In this document: one piece after another, positions 1-12,862 of the stretch
Position numbering within the stretch: position 1 is the stretch's first letter
How the letters are laid out: each line of letters begins with the position of its first letter
Assembly (NCBI GenBank): GCA_002633005.1
Contig: NMRA01000045.1
Span: 167,456-229,455 of the forward strand
From: Phoronis australis
Taxonomy: Eukaryota > Phoronida > Phoronidae
Direction: 5' to 3'
DNA length: 62,000 bases
Translations under genes and position numbers: made by a program
Notes under the pieces: generated by a model
Told to the model about the DNA's origin: nothing
The model's input: only the letters and a program-made list of their open reading frames with translations
Databases searched by the model: none

Positions 1-639
1 TGGTCCCTCTGCGAACTGGTCCTGTTTATATTTTCACCACGATGTACAGAATGTTTTGGTTTCTTGAAACTGTTTTCAGCTGATTCGTTTCCAGATACAT
101 TTGACGTTTTTCAATTGTGGTCAACGTGATTCAGCTTAATGAAGTGATACCTAATTGTTTATTGTCGCTTTTAATAATATACTATGAGCTGAGAGCACCA
201 TCGTTTGCCAGTTTTTCTCATAATTAGACAGAACACATGTTTATTTCCAGACTAACAGTACAGGTCTTCGTTCTTAAACAACTTGAGGCTGCTGTTACGC
301 GATCATTTGTTATTCAATGTTTTACTCCCCGTCGGGTGCTCCTTATGCTCTTGAATATTTGGTAGTTGTCTAACCCCCACACACACCACACTTTTTCATA
401 TACGACTTTTCGTATGCTAAAAAGGTGTGTATAAGCAGATGTTCCAACAAAAATTTTTGCTGGTGGCGTAATTCATACCCAGATGTGCACAAATATGATT
501 TCACGAAACTTGTGAGCCACGTTCATGCAACGAAATCGAGAAGGGTTTTAAATTATCTTAAGAAAAACTCAAGAGACATGTTATTAGTGCCAGAAACTTA
601 CCAGGATGCATGGAAATTTCACTACTTGGCTACAAAAAC

Positions 640-790
640 AAAAAAATGGTCTTACACGGAGGGGGGAAACCCCACTCCCGACCTCCCCCCTCTCGGCGCC
701 ACGTGCCTCGGATTCGACCTTTGCGGGAATCCTAAACCCCCCCCTTACTGAAAACGTAGATCCGCCCCTGTATTATTATACAACCCGATC
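640..790. repeat. Transposon-end remnant, C/G homopolymer-rich
   Basis: Runs of G and C are followed by GTAGATCCGCCCCTG at about 756-770. This resembles the ends of the repeat at 38357-39323 (CAATGGCGGATCTAGG at the left, AAATCCGCCTATG at the right), read as a right-hand end. Many invertebrate DNA elements end with a GGCGGATC-type motif. The body of the element and its other end are not recognisable. Confidence 0.4.
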
Positions 791-1743
791 CTGTCCAATC
801 CAATCCAGAACATTGTCATTAGGACGTTGTCTGTGTTGTTTTTTTTTCTTTTCTCAGATTACAGCGCCGTCTTTAGCTACTTTAAGACTTTAAACGCCCC
901 TTCCATCCAAGAAATGAACGGGGTTCCTGTTTTAAAGGTCGGGGTTGGTGTTTTTAGGGCTGGTTAGCTGTTTTGAAGGTGTAGAAGTCCGTTTTCCATT
1001 CCGGGATATCTGCTTTACACCGGGGTTCCAATAAGTTCGACGGAACACCTTGTGCAGTATCTTTAAAGCTAGTATATAGTCCGGATACCTATAGTCGTCA
1101 GGCTCCAATGGTCGTCAGCTATATTCTTTCACGTGCAGCGCAGCCACGCGGGACTTAGCGTTCCAATCTGGAGTGCTCGTCTGCACGTTAGATACTAACC
1201 TCTCGGGAGAAACGCGCATCGAAGAACTGAGACGAAAATCGGTGCATTTACCGACTGTTTTTTGAAACCACTTAAAAACTTGTAGATTTTACTAATGCAC
1301 TTTTTTGTTCATTTCCAGAAGATGTTTTCGAAATTAAATTTTCTTCAGACGGAAGAAAAAACAACCCAGGGATTGTTTATGCAATGTATCTATTTGTCCC
1401 AGGCACTAACCGACACCTGTTAGGCCAAAGGAAAAAACGCAGCAGACAAATTCAACACACTGGATGCTTAACAGTTTCGGCTCACGCATTGGTCAACAAA
1501 ATATTGTCCACTTGTTTTTATTGCAAAACACAGTACTGAGCTCAACATTTATGTTGAAATTTTTGGTTCAGGCATTTTGGATTTATTCGAAGAAAATTAA
1601 AAATCTTAAATTGATAGAGAGTGGCCACCAATAAAGTAAAACATTGACTTTATTTCACTATATTGCATTGTTACATACAACACAGCATGACATCATTAAA
1701 AATAAAAGAAGAGATTGAGCAATAAAATGCAAATGCAACTTGG

Positions 1744-1783
1744 GTATTTATTTATTTATTTATTTATTTGTTTATTTATTCAT
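1744..1783. repeat. TTTA tetranucleotide microsatellite
   Basis: About nine consecutive TTTA units, with one TTTG interruption. Confidence 0.9.
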
Positions 1784-2762
1784 TTTTGATGGCAGAACCC
1801 TGTTAAAGCTGAGAAAAATCAAACATGATATTAGGTAATTTATTAGAACAACTGCATCGAGGTTTAATGATCAACTTCCCCCGACCAAATCTCAAAGCGT
1901 TACAGTTCTGTTTTGGCTGACAAGGTGTTAACAGAGAATGAAGAAAAACTGAAAAGGAAAAGAAAGACATCAGAGATAAGTGGTGTTAAGAACAACAAGA
2001 GCAAAAAGTCAAATAAAGAGCTCACAAATAGAAAATAAGTGGTGTCTGTCTGGAATAAAACAATTGTGTTTTATTTTCCAGAACAGAAATTCTGAACCAA
2101 TTTTAATCGATTTCGAAATCGATATCATACCAGTAACACAGTTTGTGGTTGAAGTAGAATTGTTGTAAACCACTCTCCACTATTTTCTTGGCCTTGTTCT
2201 GCGTGGTTTTCTGTTCTTTCAAAAGGCGGAACCATATGACGACCATAAATAAAAGAAAACTTTTGAATCAACGAACACTATATATGTGTGAGGGTTAAAT
2301 CACACCCTATTCAGAGCATAACTTTGAAGCGGAATAATTGGGTGAGTATGACAAGAAGCCGGTCTTATGCTTAGGTGGACGACCGTTGGGTTCCCGAGTG
2401 TACTTAGGGTCTACTATAAGCGTTAATGAATGTGAATAAAACCACATTGATCTCTCGTTAAGGTAGGCGAAAGATGACTTTTCTAAGAAAAATAGTTTTG
2501 AATACAAGGTCAATTATTTTTTTTTCTCTTTACGAAGTCCATTCCCCATTCTGAAGAACCCAGAAGCAAGTTTGGCTCGTAGACAGATCCTAAGTAAATT
2601 TTAATCATGTATTAGCTGTCTTGTTGAGATGAATCTTGATGATTGCGTGGGCCAAAATTGGACAAAATTAAGCTCTCAGTGACCTAACAGATTTTGAAAA
2701 TGTGTGACCTTCAAGTATAATGTGGGGACACGTATCCTCAAGATACTCGGGTTTCTTTGCAG

Positions 2763-3416
2763 GGCCCCAGCTCCACAAGAATCAAACCGTGCTGTCATCT
2801 TTGTATGCAAAGGACAGCGAAATAGCATATAAGGTCTCACAATTCCAATGGCTATTCAGCCTGTCGTCATTTTCAAGTTGTTTCATGATCTTGTCACAGG
2901 TAAGGACTCGATTTCCAAATTCATTCTCTTTAAAATGGTCACAACTGATTGTAACATTACATGAATTTTTCATAAACAATGACTTTTACATCAACCTATA
3001 TACAGGCAAGGTCCAGATATCTTGGCCACTTTTCATGCACAACGCTAAGCCAGAGGTGTCTGAACTGAATTATGGTCCGCGATATTCATTGAAATTGCAT
3101 TTATATTTGGAAAAAATGCAATGCGTTCGACTAGACTACATGTACACTTTGTCTTCATATCCAAAACGAGTGGGGGTGGTTGTAATGACGTCATTAGTGA
3201 ATGGTATACATGTATCATGATGGCGTGTGGGAGAGGGGGGGCAATGAGAAAGTGGTGACTTTGCTGTTCATTCTAATTATCCGTAATTTCCAGGCATTGA
3301 AGAAAAGCCAGCTTGAAAGGATTATGATGGACAGAGTGTATCCCGACGTGATGTTTTTTACAGACGGTTACTTTGATCCTTTGTTGCCAAGTTCTCTAAT
3401 GAACTCTGAAGAATAG
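2763..3416 (+). CDS. Last two coding exons of an unrecognised gene
   Basis: I do not recognise this protein. Exon A (2763-2899) follows TTTCTTTGCAG and ends at CACAG before GTAAGG. Exon B (3294-3416) follows TTTCCAG and ends in TAG. The frame that is open through exon A ends on a codon boundary and exon B starts on one, so joining them gives one continuous frame with the junction MILSQ-ALKKSQLERIMM. The last residues read FDPLLPSSLMNSEE. The joined fragment is about 85 residues and contains a Ser/Phe-rich stretch and then a short charged helix-like segment. Upstream exons were not found in the window. A chance match of splice sites is possible; RNA evidence would decide. Confidence 0.4.
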
Positions 3417-3459
3417 CAACTTCGATATTGATAGCAATTGCTTTGCTTAGAAAAGTAAA

Positions 3460-4395
3460 TTTGTATCAAATCTTCATTTTGACTACCATGCAGAACAAGT
3501 TACAGATCAACGTATTTATATCTCTTGACTTGCAATATACACAAATGAGATATTTTCTACAAAGTGTCACACTTTTACTTTAAGAATTGTGTATGATTGC
3601 TATCATCTTGTATCAGATTATTGGCAACTCCTATTTGAATCCTATGAAGTGTTAGCTTTTTGGTTACTGTGTTTATTCAAGCATAAGATCAGTCTGTTCA
3701 TTTTGTGGACTAGCTGTAGACACCAACGAGATATTTTCTACAAAGTGTCCAAGTTGTAATTTTAGAATTGTGGTTTTGGGAACAATTTTGCTAAAAAAAT
3801 TATATCGTATTATTGGAAACTCCTATTTGAACTCTATGAAGTGTTACATGTAGCTTTTTGGCTGCCAGGCTTATTCATGAGATCAGTTTGTTCATTCTGT
3901 AGACTAGCATTAGACACCATTGAGATGTTTTCTAAAAAGGGTTCTAGTTGTAACATTATAATTGTGGTTTTGGGAACAATTTTGCTAAAAAATTATATCG
4001 TATTATTGGAAACTCCTATTTGAAATCTACGAAGTGTTAGCTTTTTGGCTGCCAGGCTTATTCATGAGATCAGTTTGTTCATTCTGTAGGCTAGCAGTAG
4101 ACACCAATGAGATGTTTTCTACAAAGTATCCTAGTTGTGCTTTTAGAATTATATTTTTGTTAATCGTTTTGGTATCAATTTATATCACATTAATGGCAAC
4201 TCCTATTAGAGCCCTATGACGTGTTAGCTTTTTAGCTATTATGCTTAGTCAAGTATGAGATCAATCTATTCATATCTGGAAACGAGCAGTAAACACCAGT
4301 GAGATGTTTACTAACAAGGTGTCATAGTTGTGCTTTTAGCCAAGCATTTGCTATTGGTAACCTGAAAATTTACCCCGACCTGTGCCCAAGCAAAT
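3460..4395. repeat. Tandem repeat, ~190-bp unit, about five copies
   Basis: The landmark GTGTTAGCTTTTTGG (or a close variant) recurs at about 3649, 3841, 4034 and 4221, giving periods of 192, 193 and 187. A second landmark, GAGATRTTTTCTACAAAGTG, occurs once per unit, with an earlier diverged unit at about 3545. The units share most of their sequence but differ by substitutions and small indels. Short open frames inside are repeats of each other and have no other sign of coding. Confidence 0.85.
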
Positions 4396-4505
4396 GTATT
4401 AACCAAAAAGCTAACACTTCAAAGGAGTCAAATACACTTTCCAATAATGTGATGCAAATTCATAGCAAAACGATTATTAAAAACACAATTCTAAAAGCAT
4501 CACGA
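4395..4505. repeat. Inverted copy of the ~190-bp repeat unit
   Basis: The segment containing AAAAAGCTAACACTTCAAAG and then CACAATTCTAAAAGCAT is the reverse complement of parts of the preceding tandem units (CTTTGAAGTGTTAGCTTTTT type, and ATGCTTTTAGAATT). The array therefore ends with an opposite-orientation unit that could pair with it. The decayed PHYHIP-tail array begins just after. Confidence 0.7.
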
Positions 4506-7500
4506 CAAGTGTGTACAGCGCCAGATGACAGACTATCGAGCAGAGCAGAAGACAGTTATGATGAAAATTCGAGACCTAACAGATCCCGACTTACTGCCAG
4601 GCCTGACGGAAGAGTAAAATTGGAAAGCGAATCCAGCTGTTCAGCCAGAAGTAGACCGTCGTGTGTATCAAACAACAGGACATTACTTCCTTCACAATTA
4701 CCTAGTCAATCATTAAAAAGGCTTGCTTTGGACATACCAGTGATGACGAGAAGGATACAATGAGGTTAGAGCAAAAGTTTGAATCCTTGGGTAGACATCC
4801 CCAGATAGGAAAAACAAAGAGTGAGGTATTCCCTAGCAGGACTGATCCGCAAGAAAGCGTCAATGCTGTTGCCAAGACTGGTGAATCAACAAGTACCAAA
4901 AGAGAATGGTCGAAATCAATGATGGGAAGTTATGGCTATAAAGACAGGGATGGAGAAGAGAACAGCCAAATGCCGGAGTTCAACCTTGCAAATGTACATC
5001 TTCATCTCCGAAAACAAACAGCACAGTCTATGCAGTCTACTTCAGAAAGATTCACTAATACCATGGATAAATTTCCGCACAATGCTGCGTCCCAACACTT
5101 AATGCGGTCTTCAATCGCTCGACCAGGGAAGGATTGGAAAGGTACTTCCAGCCCTGCATCACGACATGTGTGTGTAGTGTCCGCTGACAGCCTCTCGAGC
5201 GGGGTAGAAGACAATTTTGATGTAAATTCGAGACCTTACAGATCCAGACCTATCGCCAGGCCTGACGGAATCGTAAAATGGGAAAGCGAATCCAATTGTT
5301 CAGCCAGAAGTAGACCGTCGCGTGTACCCAACAACAGGACATTACTCCCTTCACAATTGCCAAACCAAGCATTAAGAAAAGGTTGCTTTCGACATACCAG
5401 TAAGGGACAGGTTTGTATCTTTCGATAGACATTGCCAGATGGAAAGAACAAAGAGTGAAGTATTCCATAGCTGGACTGATTCGCAAGAAAACGCCAATGC
5501 TTTTGCCAAGACTGGTGAATCAAATGCTAGCAAAAGAGAACGGTCAAAATCGATGTTGGGGAGTTTCGGCCATAAAGACAGGGATGGAGAAGAGAACAGC
5601 CAAATGCAGGAGTTCAGCTTTGCAGACGAACATCTTCAGCTCAGAAAACCAAAAGCACTGCCTATGCAATCTACTTCAGAAAGAAATATCAATTCCATGG
5701 TTAAATCTCCGCACAATGCCGCACCCAAATATATAATGCAGCCTTCAATCGCTCGATCAGAGAAGGACTGCATAGCTACTTCCAGTACTGCGTCACGACG
5801 TTTGTGTGCAGCGTCAGCTGACAGGCTATCGAGCAGGGCAGAAGACAATTATGATGAAAGTTCGCCACCTTACAGATCCAAACCTACCGCGTGTTCCAAA
5901 CAACAAGACATTACTAACTTCACCATTGCCAAACCAATCATTAAGAAAAGCTTACTTTGGACGTACCATTGATGATGAGAAGGATACAATAAGGTTAGGG
6001 CATTAGTTTGAATCCTTGGATACACATTCCCAGATAGGAAAAACAAAGAGTGAGGTACTCCCTAGCAGGACTGATTCACAAGAAAGCGTCAATGCTGTTG
6101 CCAAGACTGGTCAATCAACAAGTACCAAAAGAGAATGGTCGAAATCAATGACGGGAAGTTGTGGCTATAAAGTCAGGGATGAAGAAGAGAACAGACACAT
6201 GCAGGAGTTCAACCTTGCAAAGGTACATCTTCAACCCCGAAAACAAACAGCACAGACTATGCAATTGCCTAATCAACCATTAAGAAGAGCTTGCTTTGGA
6301 CATACCAGTGGTAACGAGAAGGATACAATAAGGTTAAGGCAAAACTTTGTATCCTTGAGTAGACATTTCCAATTTGAAAAAAACAACGAGTGGGATATTC
6401 TCTACCAGGACTGATTTGCAAGAAAGCGCCAATACTGTTGTCAAGACTGGTCAATCAACAGGTACCAAAAGAGAATTGTCGAAATCAACGTTTGGGAAGT
6501 TTTGACTATAAAGATATGGATGGAGAAGAAAACAGCCAAATGCAGGAGCATGAATGCTAGTCATCAAATTAGAAAAACAAATGCGTAGTAAAGCCAGCGA
6601 ACTTCACAAAGAAAAGTCGAAACCACAGTCGCATCCATCTACAAAACGTAGTCTTCAGTGTCGGCCAATAAAGCTTCAAGTTCACAGGCTAATAATTACT
6701 TACCTTGTTTTAGACTCATTAGCGTCAATGATTACGAAACAACTATTGCTCGATCAGAGAATGAATGGCAAAGTATTTTTTCAATCCTGCGACAAAGCGT
6801 GTGTACGCAGTGCCATCTGACAGCTCCTGGTATACGACTGACTATTGTGATTCTGGTGTATCACTCTCACACAGCTCTAATCACGTGGTCACGTCTGAAC
6901 AAGGAGTAAAATGAGAAAATGAACTCGAAAACCAGATAGCAAAAGCAAAAACGAACAAAGTCAATTCGCAACAAACCCCAAGACGTTATCTAACACTGGC
7001 GGATTAATGACGAGTACATCTATTGAAACAAATTTGTCAAAATCATCTTCGAGACGTTCTGGCTCTAAAGATAGAAGTAGAGAAGTTAAGTACAGAGGAT
7101 TGCAAGATTAAGGGCCTGACTGAGCGGACTCAATTCTTCAACTCAGGAACTCAAAAGTGCTGTCTGTCCAAGGAATTTGAAAATGAAACGTTTCTCATGT
7201 TTCTAGATCTTACCAGACGTCGAGCCTAGCTGAACATTGCAATCTTTAGCGTCTACCACTAAATTTTCAAGTCCAGAGGCTATCAGTTGAGATGGGGCTT
7301 TAAACATGTGCAGGAGACATCACGAAACAGTAACCGTTCGATCAGCGAATGACCGGAAATATTGCGTTACTCCTGAAACGAAACGTGAGTGTGCAGCACC
7401 ATATAACAGCCTGCCGAGCGGAGCAGGTGACAATGCTCATGACGTAAGATGTTTCCATAGGTCTCTTCCAAAGGCATACTCAGACAAACGAGTGAATCGG

Positions 7501-8280
7501 AAACAAGAACCCAACCATTCTGCCAGGATTGAACTGGCCGGTTCACCAACACACGGAACAATGCTTACTACGGAACTGACAGATCGATAATTAAAATATA
7601 CTAGCATTGAAGTGAAAAATGCAGACAAGAAAGAACCAGTACAGCGAGAGCACAGGCTTATATCACAGGATGAACATTGCGTGATGAGAAAAGCAAAGAA
7701 TAAGACACTGTCTAGTAGGACTAATTCGCTTCATTCAGTGTCGAGAATGTTGCCGAAGCGGCTGGTGAACCAATGGGAGGAGCAGTTGTTAGAGACTAGG
7801 TTGCAGAAGTCACTGGCGAGAAGATCTGGTTCCAAAGATGAAGAAGTAAACGAAGAAGCCATTGCAAGATCGAGATCTTACCTTCATAGATGCAGATTAC
7901 AATGTCAAACCCAAAAGCAGTGTCACACCAGTCAACTTCGCAACGAAACGGGAATAGAGTGGTTGGATCCGTGCAAAATGTAGGGCCAAACAACATAATG
8001 CGATCTTAAGTGCCGATCGTTACAGCTTCAAGTCCGATTCCTTCCGGTTTCAGATCTCGTTTCGAACACGTCAGTGAGAGGGATTACAAAACAAATTGTC
8101 ATTAGGAGGCGAAGCGGTAGGCCAAACCGTCCATCTTTTGTTAAGTTACTAAGAATATACTTGCCTCACTCCCAAAAGAATCTTGTAAGGTGGCTTAGGA
8201 CATATAGCTGCAGATACAAAAATGTCACAAGAGTTCATCAGAGTAGTTGGACTCGGCTGAAAATTTGAGTCAGTCATGCT
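4495..8280 (+). pseudogene. Decayed tandem array of PHYHIP-like tail units
   Basis: The + strand carries broken open frames that repeat each other and resemble the tail of the minus-strand protein at 16910-18570. The unit landmark coding KTKSEVFPSRTDSQES lies near 4818, 5450 and 6043, with a worn form near 6383 and another near 7693, so full units are about 600 bp and one is shortened to about 340. Each unit reads: SRAEDNYDE-type segment, Pro/Arg segment, SARSRPSRVPNNRTLLPSQLP, SEVFPSRT, KTGESTSTKREWSKSM, GSFGHKDRDGEENSQ, FADEHLQLRK. The last two blocks match GSFGSKGGRGERENNQ and FADANLQIRK in the intact tail. Stops and frameshifts separate the units, the last ones (7300-8000) are the most diverged, and no PHYHIP domain precedes them. 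A relic of a duplicated and expanded tail exon is the best reading. A functional low-complexity multi-exon gene is possible but less likely. Confidence 0.7.
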
Positions 8281-8397
8281 GTTGTCGGTAGGAATACGTT
8301 CGCAAATATTCGTGATCCTCTGAACAGTTTGGATGGAACTAACATATTAACAAAATTTACCACTATAGTCAGGTTCACTGTGTCCAAATTTTGACAT

Positions 8398-8728
8398 TCG
8401 TTGGAATTTTTTGGGGAAATTAGAAACTATATATTTTTGGAAACCTCATAGAATGACAAATCAGAAAATAATTGATTCCATTCTTTTCCGTGGTCATTAT
8501 CAAAGATGGTGCCGGTAAAATGGATTTTGACCAATATATCCGCCCTTAGGTCACTAAGATATGGCTTCACCTGCAGTTTTGAAGTCAGTAAATTGGAAAT
8601 TTTAAGTTTATTGGCGGCCATCTTGAAATTTCACAAATGGCGCCCGTAAAATACATTTTGCTCAGTATTTTTGCTCTTGGGTCACTTAGAATGCTAGTTT
8701 TAATGGCTGAACCAACATTTTTTGTGGG
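8398..8728. repeat. Left inverted repeat of the 8.4-11.06 kb element
   Basis: It begins CGTTGGAATTTTTTGGGG and ends near TTAGAATGCTAGTTTTAATGG. Over about 330 bp it is the clear reverse complement of 10703-11056. It contains two related sub-units of about 140 bp, each with a GTAAAATNNATTTT core next to an AAGATGG or GGCGCC motif. Confidence 0.85.
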
Positions 8729-9319
8729 ATAAAGAATTGAAAAACTCTATTTCTAAAATGATACGTATAATCTAAATGATTTTAGCAACAGATACGAACC
8801 CCCAGAATATTTAAAGGAATCACAGAAATGCAGATTAACCTACATGTATATTTCCAGTGCATATCTATATCTGTTTGAAAAGACATTTGAGATATATCTT
8901 TTGAAGATTTCGTTATTTATTCCACTGTTCACTTCGGAATCCAGTTCTCCTCTACTCAATGGAAATGCATTTTGCCTTTGACAGTCGGTTGGCAGATAAG
9001 CTTGGCTGTAACCAGGCTGAGGATCAATGACGAGAGCAACAGGAGTTGTAGCCAGCTGGGCAAATCGACCAGAAACATGCTATCAACCACTATAAATTCA
9101 CCCTAATACCAAGAGCAATCTTTGCTGCCAGTGGGGTAAAGCTGTCATGCACAGACAAATCGAATGGAATCCACCTTCTGTAGAAACTTTCCGAAGCAGA
9201 CGTCTTAGAACAGGACAGTCCTCAAGCCGCAAGAGAGGTTTTAGACCCAGAAAACATGTAAGCAACATCCAATGAATGTGTTCACCCAAGCCACAAAACT
9301 GCACGTGGGGATAGTATGG

Positions 9320-10474
9320 AACTGATTTTCTTAACTAGAGATTATGATGATATTCTGGCTTTTGACACTCACAAAGACAACTCTTTGAAACAAGCCACAA
9401 GAGAAAAAGGAGGCAGAGAAAGGGTCAAGTACAGTATCAGATAAGAGATGAGACTTACATAAAGAACATCCCAATGAGCCGTTTCCTCTCCCATGATCAA
9501 AAAGGCTCAACCTACTGAATACCTGTCTGCAAAGACACGTGAATATAATGAAGACTCTGTCAAGATAGCCATCAGGATGCACAAAGAGCAACCGACGTGA
9601 TCTGCGCTTAGAAGAAAACGATCACGAAAAAGCAGATGTATTGCTAATACACTGTACATCATGCAGTTCTGGCATCACATCAAAAGGTCCCTGATGCTCA
9701 GCTGATGTTTTCTTTTCACCTGACATAGATTTACTGGTACTCGTCATTGCTTATTATGACAGGCTTGTTAGAAATACTTCGGTCCCCATGGCATTGTGGA
9801 CGTGAATCCAATATGGACAATATAGGTGCTGTCCGAGCAAATAGCTCTTCCTGCTTTCCATGCTTTTACATGGATAGACAACACTGGTCCATTCTGTAGG
9901 TTGAATATATCTTTTGAAGGCAAACACCGATGATAACAATGCACAGCAGACTTTTTGTACTGCTTATGAAGTGAACCTTTTTTCACATTAGCCCCTTTTA
10001 CATGTGCATTCTCACCACAGGGTATAGACACAAATAGCATCCCAGAGCTGAGATGGTACATCTTCTGTAAACATATGGCTGACAGCAACAAACGTCCACC
10101 AACCATTGGTGCTTTGAAACAGCATGTGCTGAGGGTGTTTATTCAAGCCAGAGTGTGGGGCCAGGCAGTCATTGCTATACAGGAGTTCCTTGATCCATTG
10201 CAGAATGAATTTACGAGGACAAAGATGACCAGCTGAAACACTCATAACTGAGGAGCTTCCGGCGCCACAGGCTATCATTGATATGGTTAGATGCCAGTGC
10301 AAAAACAATTCTTCTTCCCAAAGATGCTCTTGCCGATCAAAGGACCAATCTTACACAGATCTATGTCAGTATAGTGCAGAATATCAGAATGGTGATGATG
10401 ATATGATTCCTGATGACAGTGATAGCTATAGTAATGATTTACAGACTGAATTCAAAGTTTTGAAAGACTGTTGA
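9320..10474 (+). pseudogene. Decayed gene, PIN/XPG-like multicopy family
   Basis: Several + strand frames, broken by stops and frameshifts, follow one another in the order typical of a large family of uncharacterised, probably transposon-borne proteins in marine invertebrates. In order: AFDTHKDNSLKQATREK (about 9358), an IKNIPMSRFLSHD block (about 9458), an EKADVLLIHC block (about 9627), SPDIDLLVLVIAYYDRL (about 9718), LPAFHAFTWIDNTGPF (about 9847), ELRWYIFCKHMAD with PPTIGALKQHVLRVF (10040-10150), and a C-terminal Cys cluster MVRCQCK...CSCRSKDQSYTDLC (10283-10375). The DxD of the SPD block and the acidic residue in EKAD suggest a PIN/XPG-like nuclease fold. That reading comes from recalled family resemblance, not a search. 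Many stops show it is dead. Confidence 0.6.
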
Positions 10475-10702
10475 CACTACAAAAACATACTTTCATGTTC
10501 TTCAAACGTAAGTAAGTTGTTTAGGTACTGGTTTGGTTTTAAGTGTCTTGAGGGAAACAAGCTCCGAACAAAATATACAAGAAGTAAGATAGTGATCATC
10601 TGTCGGATTACATGAAGAATGCATTTAGAAAATGTGGCTGCTAATAAATGGGGTTTTGATTATGTTTCTCGTTTAATAAGTCGCATTTTCATATTTCATG
10701 AC

Positions 10703-11056
10703 CACAAAAATGTGGGTGCAGCCAATAAAACTAACATTCTAAGTGACCGAAGAGCAAAGATACTGAGGAAAATGTATTTTACGGGCGCCATTTTTAAAAA
10801 TCCAAGATGGTGCCCAAAAAATTAAAATTTCCAAGTCCTTGACCTGAGAAATGCAGGTGTAGCCATAAAAACCAGCATTCTAAGTGACCCAAAAGTGGAG
10901 ATATTGGGCAAAATCCATTTTACCGGCGCTATATTTGAAAATCCAAGATGGCCGCCAAGAGGGCCGCCAAAAGTGAAATTTATTATTTTCTGATTTGACA
11001 TTCCATAAGGTTCCCAAAAATGTATAGTTTCCACTTTCCCCCAAAAATTCCAACAA
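10703..11056. repeat. Right inverted repeat of the 8.4-11.06 kb element
   Basis: Reverse-complement counterpart of 8398-8728, about 350 bp, with two sub-units containing CCATTTTACCGGCG and GTATTTTACGGGCGCC next to CCAAGATGG. It ends at TTCCAACAAA. Confidence 0.85.
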
Positions 11057-12862
11057 AATTACATAACAAACTTGACAACTAGACGGAGCAGGTAGCAGTT
11101 GGGGACAAAAAAAACTCTCCGGCTTATTACCCTAAATCACAAGGCGCCTTAGAGAGGTTTCAATGCCACCCTTAAGATTATGATGAGAACATACTGCTTT
11201 GGCAATGACAAGAACTGGAATGAAGGAGTCCATATGCATGGACTTTTTCAAGTTCATTTGCTGCTGTTTGTTGTTAGGTAATCTGCTCAGGAGTTTTGGG
11301 ATTCAGTCCTTTGAGTTGATATTCGAGCACAACGTCCGTGGCCCTCTAGCCTTGCTGAAGAAACAGTGGGTGTGCGATTATCCAGTCTTGCATCTATTAG
11401 ATTACGTCCAGACCCTCAGATATAGACTGGGTTGGCTGGGGAAAATTTGTCGTCCAAACAAAAGAAAACGAAGACCTGGTATGACAAAAATGCGAGGAAT
11501 ATGGTATTCACTCTTACAGATGACGTTCTTGTGCTACTTCAGGTTCAGTCGAACCCTTTGCAAGCTAGGTTTCATGATCCTTACTAAGTTGTGTCAAAGG
11601 TTAATAACCTTAGATATGTGGTTGAGAGCACTGATATGAGGTTATTCAGTCAGCTTGACATGTTTTAAGGTGTTTAAAATATATCATAGCAGGTAACCTA
11701 CAAGTAGCTGCCACTGACGTGGTAGTTAAAGGTGACGAGTTTCAATTTGAAACTCAAGGAATGGATTTCAGGCATGATATTGTACTGTTGAATTCTGAAA
11801 TTCTACAAGATGTTAATTTTAAAATGAGTCACTTGGAACCTCATTAGAAACAACAAGTGAATGATTTGATATTGAAGTACAAAGATTGTTTCCTGATGCA
11901 CCAAACAGCATTGCTATTGCGTCTCACAATGTAAATGTTGCATGGTAGTGCCAAACCGATTAAACAACATCCAAAGAAGCGTGACTTAGTTGCGAAAGAA
12001 ATTGAGTATATGATTGAAAATGACATTATGCAACCATCTCAGTCAGGCTGGAGTTCACCTTGTGTTATTGTTCTAAAACCTAACGTTCTATATATACTAC
12101 ATCACTATATCACGTTCTATGTATACTACATAAGGTTAATGATATAACTACGACTGAAGCTTATCCCATTCCAAGAGTAGGCAATTGTATTCATAAGGTT
12201 AGAAAAGCGATTTATGTTACAAAAATGGAATTGTTAAAGGGTTATTGGGGTGTACAATTAACGCATAGAGCTAGAGAAATGTCTGGGCGTTTGTAACACC
12301 ATCTGGCATGTATGGATACAATGCCTTAACTTTTGGAATGAAGAATACCCCAGCTACATTTCAGAGAATGATCCACTACGCTATTCAAGGACTAGGTGAT
12401 ACTGATGGTTACATTGATGACTTGGTGACTAGAAAGGGCTTTTGGGGGGAAACATTTGGCTGTATTAGAAAATTTGCTTGTAAAACTTTCTGAGGCAAGT
12501 TTGACGGTAAATTTAACCAAGAGTGAATTTGGATATGGCACTGTGACTTAGTTAGGTTGTGCTGTTGGTCAGGATGAGATAGATCCAGTGCACTCAAACA
12601 CCATTTTCTGGGCCAACAGACGAGCACGATCTCAAAAGATTTTTTGGAATGGCTGGCTATTTTAGAAAGTTTTGCAGAGACTTTGCTGATGTTACATTGT
12701 CCTTAAATAATACGTTGAGAAGAACTGACAGAACTGTTTCGTAGGTTAAACATTGTCAGCGATATTGTGACTATTTAAAAGACATGTTTTGCCCTGTTTT
12801 CATCTGAATTTAATGATCCATTCTCACCAGCGATAGCGGGGACTACTTGTCCAAAGGGTTTT

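Larger units (their letters stand above)
1..2762. other. No gene supported; anonymous AT-rich DNA
   Basis: I found no coding exon with convincing splice sites or family motifs here. The stretch holds short open frames without recognisable domains, a transposon-end remnant near 640-790 and a TTTA microsatellite near 1744. It may be intronic to the unrecognised gene whose last exons follow, but nothing shows this. Confidence 0.5.
8398..11056 (+). mobile_element. Inverted-repeat element enclosing a decayed gene
   Basis: Long inverted repeats (8398-8728 and 10703-11056) flank a 2-kb interior that holds the relic gene at 9320-10474. The arms end at TTCGTTGGAA and its counterpart TTCCAACAAA. The element lies between the PHYHIP-tail array and the truncated start of the gypsy relic at about 11110. 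No target-site duplication was identified. It could be a DNA transposon of an unnamed class, or two inverted copies of a satellite-like repeat that happen to flank the relic. Confidence 0.55.

Noticed and set aside
3460-4395. CRISPR-like direct repeats
   Set aside because: The whole 190-bp unit repeats with no unique spacers, and this is an animal genome.
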